Positions 58,590 through 64,000 of a DNA stretch of 64,000 nucleotides are shown piece after piece. Where the stretch lies: NCBI GenBank assembly GCA_019671005.1, contig CM033717.1:73143850-73207849 (forward strand). Direction: 5' to 3'. Position 1 is the stretch's first letter. Each line of letters starts with the position of its first letter. A program made the translations under genes and the position numbers. The notes under the pieces were generated by a model. It was given only the letters and a program-made list of their open reading frames with translations, was not told the origin of the DNA and made no database searches. The DNA is from Hibiscus mutabilis. Its lineage: Eukaryota; Streptophyta; Magnoliopsida; Malvales; Malvaceae.

Positions 58590-59648
58590 TTTCTTCTCTT
58601 GGTGTCGGGTAAAATACGGATGCAGAATATTTGATGGCTAAGAACTGCCATAAACCCCCATCGATTAATTTTATTTGTTTTATGAATGAATGCATGCAAT
58701 GTGTTGTATGCACAACAGAGATAGATGATTAAAGGTAATCAATCAAAAAAAGTACAATTGAAATGCAAACAAGCATTGATTCGACGAACATTCTTATTAA
58801 ACAACTTTTCACAACGAAGATCAAGTCTCGTTACGATGAGTAAAGAACATAACCGCCACATAGGGCACAACTGAAACTTGAGTCCCTTCTCCGCCAATAA
58901 CTGGGATGGCCTTTGCTCATCTTATGGTCAGTCTTAAACTTCTAGATTCTTTGATTCGTCATTACAAACTCTTTCTCCCGTTATGATAGCCTTAAATTTT
59001 GAATTGTTCTCGAATCAATACTTTATTATGAAATGTCATGATTATGAAAAACGGAAAAAGACAAGACAATAAGTGGTTTAGCAACAAATAAAATGAATAT
59101 CGAATAAAAACCAAAGCAGATTCCTAATAACATGGATTCGAATTCGCTATGATTATCGGCATGGCTCTAATCGGGGTGGGCTTCCTAAATTATCACACAT
59201 GTGTTTGGTTCTAGACAAGGGTACCGGAACCTATCTTATTACCTACTAAGGCAACAAGAGCCCCAATTTTGGCCCATTACAAGCTTGCCATGACTTAATG
59301 ACGTGGAAGGATGCTCACGTGTCAAGAGGCGTGGATTCCAAAAGTGAATTACCAACCTGTGGAGGGTTACTCACGTGGGTATGTGGCGTTTCACTCCTTC
59401 TTAAGGGATGGAGCTCTGGTATAGAGCTTAATGATCATGATGCAACACGTGTCGGTGATTCCTTAGAAATTAAATGAAAAATTAATTCGAAGACCACCAA
59501 TTATCAAAGCCCGTTCAATCGTAGTTACATTTTCAAGAAATGATCAACCTCACTAGAATCGATTAAAATTCCAACAACTTTCCATTATTAAAAATAACAG
59601 ATATTTTCTTGGCCTAACTCTCTTTTTGTTTTATAAAAACAAGATTCG
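58590..59648 (-). other. Leader between primer-binding site and gag
   Basis: About 1 kb with no recognisable frame. In the first Ogre-like element this position holds ORF1 (DUF7745 plus coiled coil); here no trace of its motifs was found. Confidence 0.55.
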
Positions 59649-59667
59649 GTCCCCAGCGGAGTCGCCA
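59649..59667 (-). other. Primer-binding site of the second Ogre-like element
   Basis: Minus strand TGGCGACTCCGCTGGGGAC, two bases inside the LTR border at 59670. The form fits the 3' end of a tRNA ending in GGAGTCGCCA, which I believe is tRNA-Arg, the primer reported for Ogre elements. Confidence 0.7.
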
Positions 59668-59669
59668 AG

Positions 59670-62522
59670 CTATAGCGATCTCTCTTATATATTTTAAAAC
59701 CATATAGGGTTTCACGAGTTTGGTGCTACGGGTTATCCCCAAAATTATTCTTTGGAAATTGTTTTTCAAGGGAATCACTTTTGAAAATCTTCATTCTTTT
59801 GAAAACGAAAAAACTTGGAGTCGCCACCGGCCACTTAAGTAAGGTAGGCCGGACACTATAGGAAACCAGAGATTCATTATAAAAGGGTCCGTGAATTGGT
59901 TACGTGTGGGAAAGGATTAGCACCCCCATCACGCCCGGGAATCGGTACCTGAATATTTGTTGCTTTCAAATTGATGGAATTTGTTGGAATTTGAATTGAA
60001 TTTAACTCGGCGTACTTAATTGAAATTTTAACCTTAATTAAACGAGCTTTATCAAATTGGTGGATTCGAATTAATTGAAAATTTAATTAACAAGATTGAC
60101 AATACTCAGACCATAGATTAAACCGACATCGAATAAGCCCGACTGCCGTATTAATTTATGGTTCGATTTTAGTACATCACCTTTATGTATGATGCAAGCA
60201 ATTAGGATATAATGTAATGATTTTTTCAAGTTTTAATTATACCTTGCGTCGGTAAGGATTAATTCAAATATTTGGTTAACATCCTTCGAGCTTGGACTGT
60301 TACGACTCAAATATCAAAACTAATAGATACCTTATTTTTCATTATTTAAATTCATTAGCATGAGAATTAAATGGGCCAAATGATGATAAATAAAATGGAT
60401 GGCAAATAAAGGCTTAAAGATAATCACACAAAAGCCCACCTAAGGCCCTAACCTAAAAGACCCAAGTTATAGAAGATCCAATTAGTGATCTAGTTACTAA
60501 TTAGGTGATTCTAATATTAACCCTAAATTAATTAACCCTAAAAAAGCTAGAAAACCCTAACAAATTATGAGTTATCTTGTAACATGATAATTAATTCAAT
60601 CGATTTTAAACTAGTGTTCCAATAAGCCAATAACACTATTTAAAATAAATCAAGTTAATTAGTCATGGTTTTAAATTAAATGTCAATCTAAAGTTACAAT
60701 TAATTTTATCGCAAAAGTGATTAAAAATGTTCAATTAATTTAATGAATTTAACATTTATCCCAATAAGCCCAAGATAAATTTAAATTCACTAAGTTAATT
60801 CGAACATAAACCTAACTAAAGCTCTAAAAAAACTAACCCTGAATTAACTTAATTAATTTATAAATCACGCCCCTATGGGACGAGCACACGATTTAAATTA
60901 ATTAAATTAATTTTACCCTAATTTAATCTAAAGCCTAACCTAATAAGCCTAAAGCCCAAAACAAAGCAAAGCCCAATCTACCTAAGCTAAACAACCTAAG
61001 CCCAAAACATATCAAGGCCCAAACTACTAAACTAAGATTACTAAAAGAAACAAACATATAGATATAAATATCACTATATATTTCATACTAAAAAAGATAT
61101 ATTCTATAAAAAAAACTATATTTAAAAAAAAGCCTTATATGATATATATTATATGAAAAAAAAGAACTTGTATTATATATATAACTATATTTTATATTAT
61201 AGAAAAACTATATGTTATATGTACCATATATGATATGTATTATAAAGTATATATATTACATCAAAAATCATATACTATATATATTATATATGAACTATAT
61301 ATTATACTAATCATTACATTCATAAAGTATATACTATAACATGCATATTAAACATAACAGATACATGCATATCAAGCCGCATAAAACATATATCAACAAG
61401 AAATTAGAAGTAAACACCAAAAAAACATGACTAAAATGCAAAAGAAGCAAATCTTACAGCAAAAATTAAACATATATAAAAAAAGGGCGATATGGCAAGG
61501 ATTCCGCAAGTCCAAGGACTGCGAGCGTAAATAATAAAGGCATAATGGCTTAATGGGCATAATTATCCCACGCGGATGGACCTCTGAGGGGATTTACCCT
61601 TATGGAAGGACCGCATGCGCAATTAGGTTAGGACTGAGAGATTTATAAAGCAATTAAACTAATTTAAAAAAGAAGATGTTATAAAACTTTATCTTTTGGC
61701 CGAATATCGACTCTTTTGGCCACCCTGAGAACCGAGTTCTCTTAACACTCCCTCAATTCTCCATATTTTGCTCTGCTAGGGTTTAGCCAAACCCAAAAAA
61801 CACCGTAATTCGTCGCGTCAGCCGCCGCTCGCTGGCGATCGACGAACCCAAAACTTACCCTAGAGTACTCGTCTCTTTCTCCAAAATACTAATCCGAACA
61901 CCGATTACCAAAACTATGAGTCCTTTTTTACTTAGATACAACAACCCGAGACTAAAACTCAGTTTTAAAACCCCTCCCCAGCTCTTATGTCCTCATCGGC
62001 TCACCATGCATGGCCTCGGGGAGGCCAAGAGGCTTATCGCCGACGAGGAAGAACGACAATCACGGAGAGAGGAGAATCAACACCAAGGGAGATGAACCGA
62101 CGGGGGTAAAGTCTAAACCCTAAAACTTTATGCTTTTTATGCTTCAAAGTGAAAAGGAATAGAGAGAAGATGAGAGATACCTCTGAATCTTGAGGCCTTG
62201 TTTCTATTGATTTGAATTTCCCCCCGTTAGAACTTAGGGTTACAATTGCTTGGATTTTGGTTTATATATAACCGATATATTACCATTGATTAAAAGAAAA
62301 GGAAAAAACCCCTAAAATCCCTATTGGTTGCCCTTCTTTTTTGTTCTTATTCATCTGCATTTTGTGTGTTGTTATAATCCATCTTAATCCATTCTTTTTT
62401 TTGCTGCTTGTGTGTATGTGAGTCTCTGGTACGGTGGCTGGTAGAGGAGGGTTGTTGCAAAACCTTGGAGGGGACCATTCCACCTGGCGTGGAGCTGGAG
62501 AGTCGAGCGCGTGAGGCAGGTG
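59670..62522 (-). repeat. 5' LTR of the second Ogre/Tat-like element, interrupted
   Basis: Collinear with 48856-51690. The match stops after GTGAGGCAGGTG at 62522, where the other copy continues ATTGATCGCGCG. The missing ~380-550 bp of U3 were displaced by the next element or lie beyond the window. TATA box at 62261-62270 on the minus strand. From there to the primer site is about 2.6 kb, an unusually long R-U5. Confidence 0.75.
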
Positions 62523-64000
62523 TGTTGTCACATGGTTTTCACCTTCGTTTTAGTTGTTATATTAATTTTGTAATATTGTAGTGTTATACTGATGATATAG
62601 CTAAGTGACATTGATAACATAGTTAATATGTTAGGTAGTAAACGTTAATGTTACTGATAATATAGTTAGGTGTCATATAGTATATAGTAATGTATTTGAT
62701 GTATTAAAGTTATAAATATTAATGTTAGTTTAGAGTTGTTTAGGTGACATGTACTTAGTGTGTTATAATTAATATAATTGTTAGATAGAATTAACATAGG
62801 ATATTGTTAGTAGTTAATATAATAAGTTATAAAACCCAAAAAATATGGAACACATAGCCCAATTGTAATTAAAAATAAATCAGAATTCATACATAGAAGG
62901 TCCATTACACAAAGGCCCGTTTGACCTGATTATTATTTTCTAAGGGGCTTGACTATTATATGTGCAGGTAATGAAGAACCGTTGGGTCAGGGGAAAATAG
63001 ATTCAACGGCACGGGATCGCACAAGGCGACTGTACATGGATCACCAAAAGCCTCACTTCTCGCCCATTCGATCAGGATGCTATCCAACAGCTTAGATCGC
63101 TTCGGAGTGATCATGCGTGGCAGCCACACGCGCAACGATTCAGCTTCGGCCGTCTGCTTCATCTTCTTCGACGCGTCACTCGCTCCATTTGTTCCTCGCC
63201 GGCGCCGTTCGAGTCACCAGAAATATACAAACAAAGAACAAAAAGGGGTTAAATCCCTAAATTGAGGTAGAAACAGTTCAAGATAAAATCAATATGGATT
63301 AAAATCACTAATTCAAAGCCCTAGCTGGAAAAATCAAAAGCAAAACAGGAAGGGATAATCCCTAATTCAAAGCCCTAGCGAGAATCAAGCTACAATTGAA
63401 TATGCAAAAGGCAATTCAGAACCAAACCAAAAGATCAGAATCCTCAAATCGATGCCATGGCAAAAATAAGCAATCAAGGGGAAGATATTAGAGATTTTGG
63501 CTTAAAATTCAAGCAATTCTATAACTATATAAACCCTTTGTAATTCATGTAATAGACAGAACATTTTTTTGATAGAAAACACGAAAAACATACTAGCATT
63601 CGGAAATTGTAGGAGCAAGCAGTTTGTAATCAGTGTTTAGAAGCAATAAATAGAAGCAAGTTATGGTATTTTTTTCTATCTATTTACATTATGTTTCGAA
63701 TTAAATAAAGAAAAATGAGTTGCTTTTACCTTGATTTTTGTTTGAAACGCTGAGAAACTTGGTTTTGATGTAAAACTAGTGAAAAATGTGATTTCGAGGT
63801 CGCTGGAATATGGAAATATTGGTCAAAATCTGGGAATTTCGCTGCCAGCAACGGCGGTCGGCACTGGTGGAAAGCGGTCAGCACGGAAGATGTTCATCGT
63901 GTTCTTTATTTCATAAAGAACACGAAGAACTCGACGGAGAATTTAAAGAAAGAGCATTTTAATCTGTTTTGGTGAATAAGGATCATATGAAATCTGTTAG
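62523..64000 (+). mobile_element. Start of a further LTR-like element, plus orientation, cut by the window
   Basis: At 62523 the Ogre-like LTR is replaced by unrelated sequence starting TGTTGTCACATGG. A plus-strand TATA box (CTATATAAACCC, 63525-63536) preceded by GC-rich sequence (62985-63200) and two copies of ATTCAAAGCCCTAGC (about 63310 and 63372) suggests a U3 promoter. No internal domain is reached before the window ends, so the LTR identity is inferred from the TG start, the insertion into an LTR and the promoter. Short open frames near 62956-63265 show no domain. Confidence 0.45.
63526..63533 (+). promoter_or_regulatory. TATA box of the right-hand element
   Basis: TATATAAA in the context TAACTATATAAACCC, a strong plant TATA match on the plus strand. 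Confidence 0.5.

Larger units (their letters stand above)
48856..62522 (-). mobile_element. Second Ogre/Tat-like Ty3/gypsy element, internally deleted
   Basis: Two long near-collinear LTR copies (48856-about 52070 and 59670-62522), both in minus orientation, flank about 7.6 kb. Reading on the minus strand: right-hand (5') LTR, primer-binding site at 59649-59667, leader, gag (58589 down to about 56540), sequence with no recognisable pol, a tandem-repeat 3' region with a nested solo LTR, and the left-hand (3') LTR. Long LTRs, a tRNA-Arg-type primer site and a repeat-rich 3' region fit the Ogre/Tat lineage. ORF1, protease, RT, RNase H and integrase are not visible, so it is a deletion derivative or non-autonomous form. 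Alternatively the two LTRs belong to different insertions. Confidence 0.65.

Noticed and set aside
1..64000. CRISPR array, bacterial operons or phage genes
   Set aside because: Introns with GT-AG ends, plant LTR elements and TATA promoters show plant nuclear DNA; no direct repeats with regular unique spacers were seen.

Overview
The window is plant nuclear DNA, AT-rich and dominated by transposable elements. The retroelement ORF1 with a DUF7745-type domain, the Ogre/Tat- and Athila-like Ty3/gypsy elements and the two host genes fit a eudicot. I would guess the cotton family (Malvaceae, perhaps Gossypium), but only from memory of where DUF7745/Ogre-like elements are abundant.

Layout. 1-15.4 kb: an old minus-strand Ogre/Tat-like element (gag at 1-659, ORF1 split over 905-1338 and 11451-12755, LTR-like sequence to about 15.42 kb). 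Its ORF1 is interrupted by a younger plus-strand Athila-like element (1339-11450) with 1.55-kb LTRs and a GCGAT target-site duplication. 15.4-29.1 kb: intergenic DNA with small foldback elements, and the clearest host gene, an 8-exon minus-strand FORKED/VAN3-binding-protein-like gene (23657-25532). 29117-34184: a degenerate Ty1/copia element with short LTRs and a LINE RNase H fragment inside it. 34.2-43.8 kb: AT-rich intergenic DNA with a single-exon minus-strand atypical bHLH gene (38040-38318). 43.8-48.86 kb: tandem repeats, a promoter-like minus-strand leader without a recognisable protein, and a TTTAGGG-rich array. 48856-62522: a second minus-strand Ogre/Tat-like element with about 3-kb LTRs, a gag carrying an internal triplication, no visible pol, a tandem-repeat 3' region, and a solo Athila-type LTR in that region. 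62523-64000: the start of another, plus-strand, LTR-like element inserted in the right-hand LTR.

The two host genes are unrelated: one belongs to a membrane-associated vein-patterning/trafficking family, the other encodes a non-DNA-binding bHLH regulator. Almost everything else is retroelement sequence in layers: Ogre-like elements are the oldest, with Athila-type, copia, LINE and MULE-like insertions added. No retroelement protein is intact. All domain calls come from reading motifs; no database search was run.
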